Part shown: one piece after another, positions 44,640 through 56,411 of the stretch
How the letters are laid out: the number at the start of each line of letters is the position of its first letter
How positions within the stretch are numbered: the first letter of the stretch is position 1
Source: Coenobita brevimanus
Lineage: Eukaryota > Arthropoda > Malacostraca > Decapoda > Coenobitidae
Reading direction: 5' to 3'
Assembly: GCA_032717465.1 (NCBI GenBank)
Contig: CM064666.1
Span: forward strand, 21,708,431 to 21,772,430
DNA length: 64,000 bases
Made by a program: the position numbers and the translations under genes
Notes under the pieces: generated by a model
The model's database searches: none
The model's input: the letters and a program-made list of their open reading frames with translations, nothing else
Told to the model about the DNA's origin: nothing

Positions 44640-46210
44640 AGCAAGTTATGTGATGATGATGAATACAGATATCTTGGCCTGTTTAATCCTATTACCTATA
44701 AAAGGAGTCTAAATCGATTCCTAAGTCATGTCAATGCCTTGTTATGGTGAGAGTTGTATTGGTTGTACCTATGTTTGTCTGGTATGCGACCGCAGTTTAT
44801 TCCGATATGTGTTGATTGCTTCAGGCTTATTTTCACCGTTTGTATTAAGGTTTTCGGTCTTTTCTTGTGTTTTATAGTTGCAAGCTAAATTTCTTGAGAC
44901 GTTCTTCAAGTGATCAATGTTTCTTTTTCTTCGTCACTCGATAGTGACTTAATCACTACCTTATTGACTTTTCTCTTAATTACCCTGTATGGGCCTTCAA
45001 ATTTAAGTGAAAGTTTGTAATTTCTAGTGTGAGTGAGGCTAAAGGCAATATCACCTATGCTGATATTTGATTCTTTTGCATCTTATTTAATGATTCTGTC
45101 ATTTCTTCTTTGGACATAGCTGTTTCTTTACCTTTGTGTGAATTTCTTGAAATTCACATCAGCGACGTTTAGGATAATCGTCATAATTATATATGGGAAT
45201 TTGCTCGCCCTCTAACGTCTCATAAGGGAGACGTTTGTCTGACCCGTAAATGATGAAATGAGGTGTATCTCCCATTGATTTGTTAATTGCACAGATAGGT
45301 GATGCTTCAACTCTGGGGATCCAGTCATCCCAGTTTGTGTACTTTTCATCGAGAATATGCCGTAGTATATCTAATATTTTTTTATTCTGCCTTTCCACCA
45401 ATGCATTGGAAAGCAAGATATTAACTTTCTTTATATTGTATTGGTTACATATTTCTTGTAAAATGTCGCAGATAAATTCACCACCATTGTCACTTATTAA
45501 CACCTCTTGTGTGGTGAACCTACAGATCACACTATTAATATTCATTGATAGTGTGCGACTGTTTCTGCTGTTTTATGCTTAATTGGAACTAAGATCACAC
45601 ATCGTGAGAAGTGATCATTTGCAAGTTGGTAGAAGTGATCAGTTGGCAGTTAAGGGTAATTTAAGCAAATCAACCGAGACAGTGTCCCACGGTTGTCTAG
45701 GTACAGGATATTGTCCTATAAGTGCAGGTGATAACCTATAACCTTTATGTTTCGCACATGACTCGCATCTGTCTATATGATTATGTATGTCTTTGCGTAA
45801 CGTTGGCCAATAATGACATCCGGGCCTGTCTGACTGCCCTGTCCTTGCCAGGGTGCCCTGCATGTGGACTATCGTGTATTACCCTTAAAATGTGAGGTAT
45901 CATTGTACTCGGAGTAACTACCTGCCTATTATTTTTTTTATGATTCATTTATTCTGTATTTACCCTATATAAGGCATTGTTTACCACTGTGAATTGTTCA
46001 AGTGGTACCTGTAACTTTGGTAATGGTACATCATCGCCTGACGAGATGATATATTACTTCCGACCATACTGGGTCCTGTCTTCGTGCGTGTGAAATTTCT
46101 TGATTTCTGGGGATTGTTTTATCATTGTTGGAGAATGATTCCCCTGACTTATTGTAGCAACATTGGCTAACGGGTTTCGTGGTAAGGCATCGGCAGCTAA
46201 ATTTACTTTA
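44640..46210 (-). pseudogene. Gyp-2 integrase
   Basis: Minus strand. The zinc finger and linker are partly readable (VIHDSPHAGHPGKDR, then HYWPTLRKDIHNHIDRCESC, 45639-45863). The core (45159-45545) contains FTTQEVLISDNGGEFICDIL (second D) and SNALVERQNKKILDILRHIL (E), with four residues lost between LL and SNALV compared with LAYHPASNGLV in Gyp-3. The segment carrying the first D (VSVDLLKLPL) is in another frame. C-terminal parts are weak. Dead. Confidence 0.8.
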
Positions 46211-47440
46211 CTTTTACAATGTAAATATTCTCTACATAGAATATTTACATTGTAATTCTGGATTTTACCTTTCTATCGTGCTTTACTCCCAGAGAGGAGT
46301 TTTTCTTGAAACATACCCACGAGAGGCTTGTGGTCTCTGTATAGGTGAATTTCGTATCCGTACACGAGGTCACGAAATTTCTGTAGAGCAAATACTACTT
46401 CTAGGGCTTCTAAGTCTGTTGTACAGTAATTTGTCTCTGCTCCTTTTATTTGTCTACTGGCAATGGCAATGGGTTGGTATTATCCTCGCTTATCCTCCTG
46501 CGTCAGTACAGCACCTAAACCTTTGAGGGAAGCATCAGTGCAAATTGTGAATGGTTTTTGAAATTAGGATAGACAAGGCATGGTGCGCATGTAAGTTTAT
46601 CTTTTAATTCATGAAATACTAATTTTTATTCCTCTTCCCAATGGAGTACAGCATCCTTTTTTAGTAGAATGAATAGCGGTTGTGCTATATGAGAGAATAG
46701 ATTAATGATGGCGCGGTAATAATCCGCTAGCCACCAAAATTGTCTTATTTAATCTGTATTTGTGGGATTTGGGATATTCCTTACTGCCTTTATTTTGTCC
46801 TCAGACGTGTGAATACCTTGGGCATCTAATCTATGGCCTAAGAATTTTACTTCCTTAAAGCAAATTTGCATTTAGACAGCTTAATTTTTAAGCCAGCATC
46901 AGCAAGGTTTTGTAGGAGCTGGTCTAGTTTCTGTAGATGTTCGTCTATACTTAGAGAAGCTATAATAGTCATCTAGATAGACAAATACTCCTTTTTCCAG
47001 CATTCCAGACAATACGTAATTCAACAGTCTCTGGAAAGTACTTGGTGCTGTCTTCAACCCCATAGGCATTCGTTTATATTGGTAGTGCCCTGTATTCGTG
47101 GAGAAAGCAGTGTATTTCCGTGATTCTTGCACGAGGCTAATTTGGTAATAGCCATTGAGCACATCGAATGCGGAAAATACATTATTTTCTGATTCAATAT
47201 TTTGTAAGACGTCACGTGACAATGGCATAGGAAACCGGTCAGGGATTGTGTGCTGATTTAATTTACGGTAATCTACTACCGCACGCATTTCTCCGTTTCG
47301 TTTGGGCACGAAAAATAATGGAGCATTCCACGGGTACACAGATGGTTCAATAATACCTTGTTTGAACATTTCCTCAACATACTGATTTGCCAGGGTGCGT
47401 TGAGAATGGCGACCCTGTAAGCTGGTATATACCTGCATAC
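46211..47440 (-). pseudogene. Gyp-2 reverse transcriptase and RNase H
   Basis: Minus strand. The RT frame 46899-47438 has RHSQRTLANQYVEEMFKQGI, WNAPLFFVPKRNGEMRAVVD, VFSAFDVLNGYYQISLVQES (motif A), RMPMGLKTAPSTFQRLLNYV and intact FVYLDDYY, after which the frame is lost. A second frame continues with ADAGLKIKLSKCKF. RNase H follows with CTDASLKGLGAVL and TDLEALEVVFALQKFRDLVY and YRDHKPLVGMFQEKLLSG; the second D is kept but T before it is R. Stops lie between. Confidence 0.82.
46215..46254. repeat. Perfect 17-bp inverted repeat (6-nt loop) in Gyp-2 pol
   Basis: TACAATGTAAATATTCT (46215-46231) and its exact reverse complement (46238-46254) around CTACAT. Compared with the same place in Gyp-3 the arm is an extra 15 bp that keep frame (NILCR added). 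It looks like a templated inverted insertion. Confidence 0.85.
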
Positions 47441-47449
47441 TGGTGGTGT

Positions 47450-48380
47450 GTCCGGATGTACGTTAATCTTGTGTGTAATTAGGTTAGTACACAGAAACTG
47501 TTCTTCAGATAATGTTACCGTTTGCCTATGTTTCTTCTACGTTGAATTGACCTGAGTGAATCAAATTCTCCTTTATGCACTCTCTATGCACTCTCTGTCT
47601 GACTAGTTTACTCTGCTCGACGCCCCTGCTACTGTCGCTTCGCGTATAGGAGCTGGACAAATTTCTAACCTACAAATACAGGTTCCTTTCTTAATCTTCA
47701 CATCTCCATTCATGGTGTTAGCTAATATGACATTCGTCTCACCCTTGTCATTCATCGAGCACAGGGCGCTCTCTATCAAAAGGCCATTTATCCAAACCGT
47801 CTCTTCTAATGCAGACATTACAAATTCTCAATTTACTCAATCGTAACTTGCATGAATGATTTTTGTGGTAAATTTATATCATAATTAATGCTGGCTGGGT
47901 AAGTTGTTGAGTCACGTTTGTACTGTGATTGAGTGAGGAGTGGGGGTTGGGTTGTGGCAGCTGGTCTTTGTACGTCGGACTCCCTCATTTTGGTTGTGTG
48001 TGTAATCGTTCTTGTGACGCTAGTTTTCCTATAATTGCTGGTTGTATTTTCAGATGAAATTTCCTCTATAAATTCGCTGTCATAATGATTTCCATTGAAA
48101 CGTGGCATCAATATTATATTTTGCGTCCAAGCAGCATTTCTCCACTAATTGATAATTTTTCTACTACGTAAAACGTGGTAGTGAATGATTTTGTGATCTC
48201 TGTGAAATTCATGTTTAATTCATACCAATAACTGGTATTTCTTTACCATCCACTGTGTATAAATTTGTCTGAGTTTTCCAAAAACGTCACTTTTCTTCTA
48301 TTTCTAAAAAGTCTTGATAACTCATCTTGCGTTATTAAATTCATTGGTGAGCCAGAATCCAAAAATAATGAAATCTCTTC
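47450..48380 (-). pseudogene. Gyp-2 protease and spacer
   Basis: Minus strand. The protease active site DSGSPMNLIT lies at about 48335-48365, preceded by LFL as in other retropepsins. Downstream fragments include MMPRFNGNHYDSEFIEEISS (47833-48111) and GDVKIKKGTCICRLEICPAP (47603-47818), the same order as the Gyp-1 stretch MNGIDFDNEFIEEITSE to GTCIVNIEKCPAP. Frame changes separate the pieces. Confidence 0.72.
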
Positions 48381-48529
48381 CTCCTCACATAAAGCAGAGA
48401 CCAAAATGCTTCCATTTCCAAAGAGACTTCCTTTGTTGACTGTTTTTTTTAGTGTTTCATGTGTCGTCGTCTTTTGTGCTGGTGAGATCTTCCACCGACC
48501 TATAGATGGATACCATTTCTTCTATCGTT

Positions 48530-49941
48530 CTACAATCTGTGGCCAAATGTCCAGTGGACCAATGATATCTGCAAAATGCCTTGAAACCTCTTGCCTTTTG
48601 CCATTTTCTTTCGTTTTAATGTAACACTCCGATTTTGTGTGACCAGGCTTTGCACAATAATAACAGTGTTACTTGAATTGAGGTGATCTTCCTTTTGCTT
48701 GTCTTTGTCCCGATCGATGACTACTGGGACTTCGGCCAGACTCTCATACCTCCCTGTTACCTGGTGTGCGGGAACGAGTCCTTGAGCTAACCTGACAATG
48801 CTTGTTACTGAAGTGGTCGAGATTGTCTCTGGTCCTTGCCGGGACTTATTTATCCCTGCTACGATTTCTGACACTTTGATCCCTGTCCTGTTTGCCTGTG
48901 ATGTGTCAGTCACACCAGCTTTACTGGAGTTAAATTCCATCTCTTAAATGAAATCATGTAAACTCATCCCTGGATTATATGGGATGGTTTATGCGATTTT
49001 TAATATCCTGCCATGTATCCAGTGATGTCAACGACATGCACTGGTGATATATTACCATCCTCTGTGACCCAGTCTGAGTTTTCTAGGCTAGATAGAAGGG
49101 TCTTTTTAATTGTGGAAATATCTGCTGTAATCTCCCCTAGATCTGAGCCTGAGTGTGTTTGCCTAAGTAGGTCTACAATTATCTGCAATTCTGGTTTTAT
49201 ACCACCAAAAAAATTCTTGCCTACAGAGAATTTCCTAAGGAATTCTGTCTTAAACTGCTCGGCTGTCGAAGCTCTCAACAGCTTGTCTGACCGCAACAAA
49301 TTTCCTGCTGGGCATCGTTCCTGGTTTATTCTAGTTGAAAAAAGCTATTTTTCTTTTCTCATCTATAACGTGTCTCCTAATGAAATACTGCTGACATTGT
49401 TCAATAGACAAGATTGACATTAAAACTAATGTCAATCTTGTCTTTTTCCGTACCAGAAAATGTTGGTAGTTCATTGTCTTCATGACAAATATACACTGGA
49501 AATGGAGTATTACTAGAATTCTGTGAAGGTATTGCACTAGTACTTGCTTCACCCACATTAGCCATCTATACAGTTTTTTTCTTGTTATCGTCATTTACAA
49601 GCAATTTATATATTTTTTCCTGATCTTAATACTCTATGGTCTAAGTTATCGCAAAATAGAAATGAATTTTTATAAAGTTCACTGTCTACATCTGAAATTT
49701 CTGACCAAATGCCATCGTCATTTACTTCAGCGTAAATTGCATCTGTTTGCTGTTCTTTATCTATAGTGTGCTTTGTTTCCTGGGCCTGGTTTTCCGCTTG
49801 TTCTTGTGTTTCTGATGGTGTTTCGGAATTTACATTTTGTTGCTCGTTTTCTGGTGTTTGTGTCAGGGTATTTGTCAGAGTTAATGTGGATCCTTTGGGC
49901 ACTAATTGTGGAACTTTACTTAGCATAATGGGATTACACAA
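48530..49941 (-). pseudogene. Gyp-2 gag
   Basis: Minus strand. The N-terminal frame starts MCNPIMLSKVPQLVPKGSTL (49941 down) and is Gln/Glu/Thr-rich, ending at a stop near 49606. The capsid-like part (49000-49299) has MLRSDKLLRASTAEQFKTEF and EITADISTIKKTLLSSLENS. Near 48610-48660 the CCHC zinc knuckle CYYCAKPGHTKSEC is present. A perfect 17-bp inverted repeat at 49406-49443 destroys the frame between them (start KDKIDIS). Confidence 0.8.
49406..49443. repeat. Perfect 17-bp inverted repeat (4-nt loop) in Gyp-2 gag
   Basis: AGACAAGATTGACATTA, loop AAAC, then TAATGTCAATCTTGTCT, approximately 49406-49443. In Gyp-1 the corresponding gag stretch has only one arm (AAAGATCGCATTGATGTC), so the second arm looks like an inverted copy inserted next to the first, with loss of frame. 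Confidence 0.85.
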
Positions 49942-50040
49942 TGAAACATATTTTACTTTTCTCTTGATTGTTTATAAAATAAAAATGATAAAACATGTGT
50001 AAATCGTGTAATTGTCTCTCTACGTAATTTTTAATATTTA

Positions 50041-50143
<103 letters not shown>

Positions 50144-50372
50144 GCGCCGAAGAAGGAACCAAAAGCCATGAGCCCGCTATAACAGTTCCCTCCAAGAGAA
50201 AAACAAAATACAATATAGAGCTAAATTCAAGGTCTGATGATTTCGAGATGCTTGGACACTGCGTTTGAAAGACTGGAGTTCGTAGGCAACAGGAAATGCA
50301 GACAGAGGGAGACAGTTCCAGAGTTGACCTGTTCCATAAATGAGAGACTGGGAGTAACCGTTAACTTTTGCA

Positions 50373-52000
50373 TTAGAGTTGGACAGAAAAGGGATGAGAG
50401 TTTGCTGCTAGACGGATGCTACGCGACCGTTGTAGAGGTGGAGGAATGCATGCAGACAGTTCAGAGGAGCAGTGACCATTAAAGTAGCGATAGAAAAGAG
50501 ATAAAGATGCAACAGTGTGGCGGAGACAGAGATTGAAGGGAGTCAGTAAGAGAAGGAGAGTTAATGAGACGAAAAGCCTTTGACTCCACCCTATTGAGAA
50601 GAGCTGTTTGTGGGGAGCCTCCCCACACATGAGATTTGTACTCCACACAGGGGCGGATAAAATCCCTGTAAGAGTCAACAACTGTGCAGGGGTAAAGAAA
50701 GAACGGAGTCGGCTTAGCACACCAAATCTCTTGGAAGCTGATTTTACAAGAGATGTATTATGATCTTCCCAAGATAAGTCCCGAGTAAATGAAACCCCAA
50801 GCATGTTCAAGGATGATACAGGATTAAGCTGAATATTATTAAACATTAGTGGGTATACCTATGGAAGATTCTGTCGGGTTGATAGGTGTAAGAACTGAGT
50901 CTTAGATGCATTAAAAACCAGATTATTTTTACCCCAGTCAGAGATACGAGCGAAGTCAAACATTAGGTGTGCCATAGCCTCATCCCTTGTTTGCTGAAGT
51001 AACTGTTGAGATGGGTGTTGCGGGAACCGAATGGAAAGGTGAAGGGTGGAGTCATTAGCGTATGAGTGGATAGGGTTAGATGTACAGCTTAGAAGGTCAT
51101 TGATGAATAAAAGGAAGAGAGTTGGTGATAGGACAGAGCCCTGAGGAACATCTCTGTTGATAGATCTAGGAGAAGAACGATGGCCGTCTACAACAGCGGC
51201 TATTGAATGACCAGAAAGGAAGCTATGGATGAAGGCACAGATAGAAAGATAGAAACCGTAAGAGGGCGGTTTGGAAATTAAAGATTTGTGCCAGACTCTA
51301 TCGAAAGCCTTTGAGATGTCAAGTGCAATGGCAAAGCTTTCGCCAAAGTCCCGAAAGGAAGATGACCAGGAGTCTGAAAGGTATGTGAGAAGATCGCCAG
51401 TGGAGCGTCCCAGACGGAACCCCTACTGACGATCAGATAGAAGATTTTGATGGGAAAGATGCCTTAAAATTTTTGTATTGAGAACTGACTCAAAAATTTT
51501 TGAAATACATAACGTTAAAGCAATTGGACGATAGTTGGAAGGTTGGGAGTGGTCACCATTCTTTTGGACTGGCTGAATGAGAGCAAACTTCCAGCAAGAA
51601 GGAAAGGTACAAGTTGACAGACAAAGGCGAACGAGTTTGCCTAGGCAGGGTGTAAGCACAGAAGCACAGTTCCTGAGAACAAGAGGGACTCCATCAGGCC
51701 CATATGCCTTGTTAGTACTGAGGCCAGTGATGGCAGAAAATACATCAGCTGAAGAAATATTAATGTCAGCCTTGAGGAAGTCAGAAGGGGGAAGTGATGG
51801 AGGAACAGCACCGGAAACGTCTAAGGTGGAATTGGAGGAGAAAGTCTGTGCGAAGAGATCTGCTTTATCAGTACAGAACCATCAGAATAGAAAAGAAGAG
51901 GGAAAGATGATGAGGTAAAGTTGTTAGAAAGGTTTTTTGCAAGGTGCCAGATGGAGCGGGAAGAATTCGAGTTGGAGAGTTGCGAGCATTTAGTACGAAT
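50373..52000 (-). pseudogene. Jockey/CR1-group reverse transcriptase, decayed
   Basis: Minus strand. Start of RT in VLNARNSPTRILPAPS (51868-52128, in another frame), fingers with CTFPSCWKFALIQPVQKNGD and HSQPSNYRPIALT (51423-51659), then broken RT blocks to about 50950, where sequence complementary to YADD lies near 51060 (TACGCTAATGACTCC: YANDS). C-terminus 50373-50846: LNMLGVSFTRDLSWEDHNTS, KRFGVLSRLRSFFTPAQLLT. The second residue of the YADD motif is N in this copy. Confidence 0.72.
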
Positions 52001-52090
52001 GAAATTATTTTTAACAGAGCGAAGAACAGACTTAGCACGATTCCGGGCAGAAACGTAAAGATAATGTGATTCAGGGGTGGGTTGGCTCCG

Positions 52091-52932
52091 TTACCTTTTG
52101 TAGGCCCTCTCCTTGTTGCAGACAGCATTAGAACAAACGTGATTAAACCAAGGCATTCTTGGGTTAGTCAAAGAATATGAGAAAGGAATGTATGCTTCCA
52201 TGCCCGAGAGAATAACCTCCGTAATGTGCAAGGCACACTCAGATGGCTCCCGGCCATGGAAGCAATGATCATTCCAGGGAAAATCAAAGAGGGCCTCCCA
52301 GTCCGTGGCTCCAAAATGCCACAGACGATGTTTCCCTGGTGGGTCCACAGGCTGTACCGAAGTGATAGGACAGGTTAAGGTGATAAGGTTCTGATCGGAA
52401 GAGCCCAACGGAGAGAAAAGATTAACAGTGTAATCAGAAGGATTAGTTGTAAGGAAGAGGTCAAGTATGTTGGAGCTCTCTCCAAGGCAGTCTGAGATAC
52501 GGGTAGGGTGCTATACGAGCTGCTGTAGGTCATTAAGGATTGAAAAGATGTAGGCTTGTTCACCAGGTGGATTAGTGAAAGGATAGGAGAGCCAAAGGTG
52601 GTGGTAAACATTGAAATCTCCTAGAACGGAGATTTCAGAGAAAGGAGTAATGGATAGAATGTGTTCCATCGTAGAAGTAAGATAGTCGAAGAATTTTTGA
52701 TAGTAGAATTAGGGGATAAGTAAACAGCAGAGATATATTTAGTCAGAGAATAACAGGAAAGCCGAAGCCAGAGTGTAGAGAACTCAGAAAAATCGAGTTC
52801 AGGAACATGAGAGCATGATAAATCGTTGCGTATATATACACAACAGCCACCTTTGGCTTTGAAATGAGTATAGAAAAAGTAGGAGGATACAGAAAAGGGT
52901 TTGCTGTCAGCTGCCTCGGACAGCTGAGTCAC
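52091..52932 (-). pseudogene. Jockey/CR1-group endonuclease region, three frames
   Basis: AKGGCCVYIRNDLSCSHVPE and FSTLWLRLSCYSLTKYISAV (52621-52932), TFGSPILSLIHLVNKPT with LERAPTYLTSSLQL-like sequence in the next frame (52375-52611), then SSDQNLITLTCPITSVQPVD and PWFNHVCSNAVCNKERAYKR (52091-52408). The SSDH-type catalytic motif appears as SSDQN. Frame breaks at about 52620 and 52400. The order matches LINE AP-endonuclease followed by the linker with W-F(D/N) before the RT. Confidence 0.75.
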
Positions 52933-53000
52933 AGAAAAAGAAGGTGAGGTTTAGAGGAGCAGAGGTGGTGCTCAACAGAGCGAAAGTTAGAGGAAAGGCC

Positions 53001-53004
53001 GCGA

Positions 53005-53064
<60 letters not shown>

Positions 53065-53094
53065 TGTATATATATATATATATATATATTGCTT
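53001..53094. repeat. (TA)n microsatellite
   Basis: Impure TA tract with two short interruptions (TTTATA, CTGTATA). Confidence 0.95.
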
Positions 53095-53970
53095 GGTTCG
53101 TTAACTAAGTGATAGTATGTTATGGATAGTTATGTAATTGATGAAGAGTTAACTAATATAATCTTCGTTAGAATAAATCAGCTCACTAGAACAGCAGTGG
53201 AGATACAGTCGTGGTGTTTGTTGAATGTTGATTACATCTTTGGTCAAGACACTCGCTCTCCTCTTCCTGGTGGTGGTCAGATGTCACACACGTCACTTAG
53301 CGTTTGGTTGAGGTAGGTTAGGTCCTGGTATGATAGAATCAACACTCGGTGTCGTTGCTAGTGTAGGCAGACAGGCTGGCAGGCAGGCAGATGCAGGATG
53401 GCAAGCTGGTGTTGTCAGGCACTCGGACAGATTGACAGCTTATGACGACTTAAGCAAATGATGACAATGCTGAGCTGCTTGCCTCACTGTGATAGTGGTG
53501 GTGGGGAAGATAGTGGGGGTTGTTGGGGATGGAGAAGGTGGAGGTCGTGGTGGATGATGGTGTTGGTTCAAGGAGGGAGAAAATGTGCTGAAGTTGGGTC
53601 AACACACTTTCTTCTTTCCTTGTTTACTTCTTCGTCTTGTAGTGTTTGATTTTCTTTACTTGTTAAGATGAACTTGCACGCTTGTAGAGTCGTTGATAGA
53701 CGTAGTTTATCGTTGACATTGTTTCTCGTAATCGTGGAGTTGTGATTTAGGAGCGATTAGGGACGAAGTTAAGCTGCGTTGATGCGACGCCTGCTCTCGC
53801 TCTCTGCTTTGCTTGTTTGTTTTTGTTTGATTACGTGAAGTCGCCAATTTGTGCTTTGTCGTAGATTGCTGTGATTGAGACGTTAATCGGCTTCGTTTAC
53901 AGCTCGCCACCACTCTCAGTGAACGTAGTGAGGTAGATATCGTAGTATAAACTCGTAAGGCGTAAATGAA
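53095..53970 (-). other. Gyp-5 leader, minus strand
   Basis: Directly downstream (minus strand) of the primer-binding site at 53982-53971. No long conserved frame. It contains AAACAAAAACAAACAAGCAA-like words and, near 53440-53520, a C/A-rich stretch. Its length (0.9 kb) is like the Gyp-1 leader. No gag is found before (TA)n at 53094. Confidence 0.55.
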
Positions 53971-53982
53971 CCGCTACTACCA
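53971..53982 (-). promoter_or_regulatory. Gyp-5 primer-binding site
   Basis: Minus strand TGGTAGTAGCGG one base after the LTR end TTGCA. Compare TGGTAGCAGCG in Gyp-1. Confidence 0.65.
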
Positions 53983-53983
53983 A

Positions 53984-54663
53984 TGCAAGTGAGGTTTCAT
54001 TTGTCCCGCTGTACATCAATGTAAGTAGACGTAGCCGAGGGGTGTAATTATACAGAGAAGGTTATCTGGCCACCAATCTCGATAGCGCAGTTTTAGGTAC
54101 TTGTAGTGTGATAGGGCACTTGATTATGGATCGTTAAGCTCAGCCATAACTAAGAAGTGAGACGTAGTGTCAATGAGGTGAGTTACAGCACTCTAGGGTT
54201 ACAAGGTGTATTGCACAAAGTTATAAAAGAGATGAGCTAAGTTGGAGCTTCTCACCAGCCTTCTCTCCCCTTTCTCTCTCTAACCCCCTTCTGATCTGAA
54301 GGGAATCTCTCCGACATTATATAGAGTGTGGGGAGGATGTGTATCGTAAATTTCCTATCACGTGGACCAAGTGGCTAGGGTTGGTTACTCCACGTGTTTT
54401 GGAGACGTCATGAAATTCTTGTTCGTCTGGCCTACGAGGAAGTTTGATATACATCGTATGGCTTAAGAATTCTTTTCTTAGTGGTCTGGGACAACAAGGA
54501 TTGTGGATATACGTTGTGTGAATTGACATTCCTGGTTCATCTAGGCAAGGGGATGTGTTCTTTAACTCTTCCTGTAGGACTCATAACTACCTGCTCTACA
54601 TATTGTTACCTATAGCTATATACAGTATTTACATATAGCATTGTGTTATATTATGCCTACACA
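53984..54663 (-). repeat. Gyp-5 LTR (680 bp)
   Basis: Minus strand from TGTGTAGGCATAATATAA to CCTCACTTGCA, TG...CA ends as expected. Upstream (minus) is 3'UTR sequence and downstream are primer-binding site and leader, so one LTR serves two internal regions. The copy at 37969-38626 is collinear and lacks the last 40 bp. Confidence 0.75.
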
Positions 54664-54903
54664 TCGCTCTGTCACGCGAAACTGGTGTACGATCGACAGT
54701 AAATAGTCATAACATATTAATTGATACAAGATACACATTGCAGTCAATCTGTAAGTGAAATACATAATATTGTGAAGGTTACATAATTGGGATAATGTAA
54801 TTATAATTATGAAACTATACATGTATAATATGAGTAATATTAAAATAATACAATGAAAAGTCTACCGTAGTCAATTATATAATATATATGAGAAGGACTT
54901 GCT
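54664..54903 (-). other. Gyp-5 3'UTR before the LTR
   Basis: Minus strand. It ends in TATGACTATTTACTGTCGAT and GTACACCAGTTTCGCGTGAC, then AGAGCGA, closely matching the end of the Gyp-1 3'UTR (TATGACTATTAACTGTCGAT, then CGCGTGACCGAGCA). This ties the two families together. Confidence 0.7.
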
Positions 54904-54926
54904 ATTTATATATATATATATATATG

Positions 54927-55010
<84 letters not shown>
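54904..55010. repeat. (TA)n-(CT)n-(TA)n compound microsatellite
   Basis: TA to 54925, CT 54935-54973, TA 54974-55010. Confidence 0.96.
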
Positions 55011-55012
<2 letters not shown>

Positions 55013-55048
55013 GTCAATTATATATGTGAGATGGACTTGCTGTATATA

Positions 55049-55320
55049 CAGTAATCCCCATACTATCTGGACGCCCACTTTTCGGACATTCCCACTTACC
55101 GGACATTGTGGGCCTGGACCTTCGGAACCCAATAATGGCCGCCCTCAAAAAAAAAAAAAATCCCCCCCAAAATCCGAATTTTTTCCCATCCGTAATTTGA
55201 AATTGCCGCGTGGCGCCGAACAGCTCTTACACCACAGACCCTCACCCCTTCCTTCCTCCCCCCTCCCCCCTCCCCTGTCAGGGGTGCCATTTGAATTTTT
55301 CATTACCAAATGTTAGCCAA
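55049..55320 (+). mobile_element. Tigger/pogo-like transposon end (tentative)
   Basis: TA followed by CAGTAATCCCCATACTATCT, then three spaced YGGAC words (TCTGGACG, TTCGGACATT, ACCGGACATT), the style of pogo/Tigger termini. A partial repeat of the same words in the same orientation (CTATCTGGACAGGACCACTT) lies at 56386, so the right end is not a simple inverted copy. A 14-bp A-run and C/T-rich patch follow. No transposase frame seen. Confidence 0.35.
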
Positions 55321-56411
55321 TTTGGCCATGAAAAATTCGTTTGGTAATGAATCAGAGTAATGCATTACCAAATGGATTTTTCACATGTATGAGGATACAC
55401 AGGATGGAGATGGGGGATTGTTTGCTCTCTCTGATTAATCTGCTAAAGTACATTGTGTGAAAATAACCAACATGCTGTTAATTATACAAAGAGTACTTGT
55501 ATATATAATTAGTGAAGAATAAATGGTAGCATTACGAATTTGGTAATAAAAAGTTAAATTTGGTAATGAAAACTGAGGTGTTTGGTAATGTGGCCGTTGC
55601 GATCTGGCAACTCTGTTTCCCCCTCATACACCAACACCGAAACATTACCTAACTTCGATCGCGAGTGGTAGCATGTTGTAATGGGAGCCACACGTGCTCA
55701 TTTTTTTGTGAATAAACAGTGAATAAACTGCAATACCTCGCCACTAGACCACACGGGAATTTACAATGTTGTGCAGTGTTAAGAAATTAGAATTTAGAGT
55801 GCAAAGAATTAGCTGTGGAGTGCAAATGGCGGTTGGACTGGCCTGGTGCAATTAACAATGTTAACAGTTATAACTCACAGTGCAAAGAATTACTGTAAGT
55901 GGAGCACAACACAGGATTACTGTACGTGCTTCAAGAGCATTTTCACCACTGCCAAAACCTTACAATAGGCAGCCAGAAACGTGTTGTAATTACCCTGGAT
56001 GAGGTACAGTCACTTCTAATTCCTAATTCTTTGGTTCCTTTTCATTTATTTCAAGCTTTATGTCCATTATTGGTGTGAATAGGGTCTTAAATAGGTTTAA
56101 AATATGTGCTATGCATGTACAGAAGGGAGTTATTTAGGTGGCTTTCAAAATTAATACGTACCAGTCCAGGAGCCAGGGACTTCTTGTAAGTACCCAGAAT
56201 GTTTAATGTTGTATATACTCACCTCTAAAACCTCATTTTGTGGTTCTTTTCCATTTATTTCAGTCTTTTATGTCCCTTATTGCTGTGATTTGGGTCTTAA
56301 ATAGATGCTATGCATGTCCAGAGGGAGTTGTATAGGTGTTTTTCTGAGTTAGGGTCCATAAGTACAAGTCCAGGAGGCTGGTACCCACTATCTGGACAGG
56401 ACCACTTTCCA

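Larger units (their letters stand above)
41684..50035 (-). mobile_element. Gyp-2: gypsy element lacking both LTRs, minus strand
   Basis: Read on the minus strand: leader (50035-49942), gag, protease, RT, RNase H, integrase, splice-acceptor-like site, env and 3'UTR, about 7.2 kb without the nested LINE. Both ends meet microsatellites ((TA)n at 50042 and (GA)n at 41682), and neither LTR is present. Its env differs from Gyp-1 (GLFDLGGAILGKIIGLA against GLFDLGGAVLGNIFGLA), so it is a separate subfamily that also includes Gyp-4. Several frameshifts show it is dead. Confidence 0.87.

Noticed and set aside
53461..53649. 63-codon plus-strand frame rich in Gly and Trp
   Set aside because: It lies antisense to the Gyp-5 leader and has no support.
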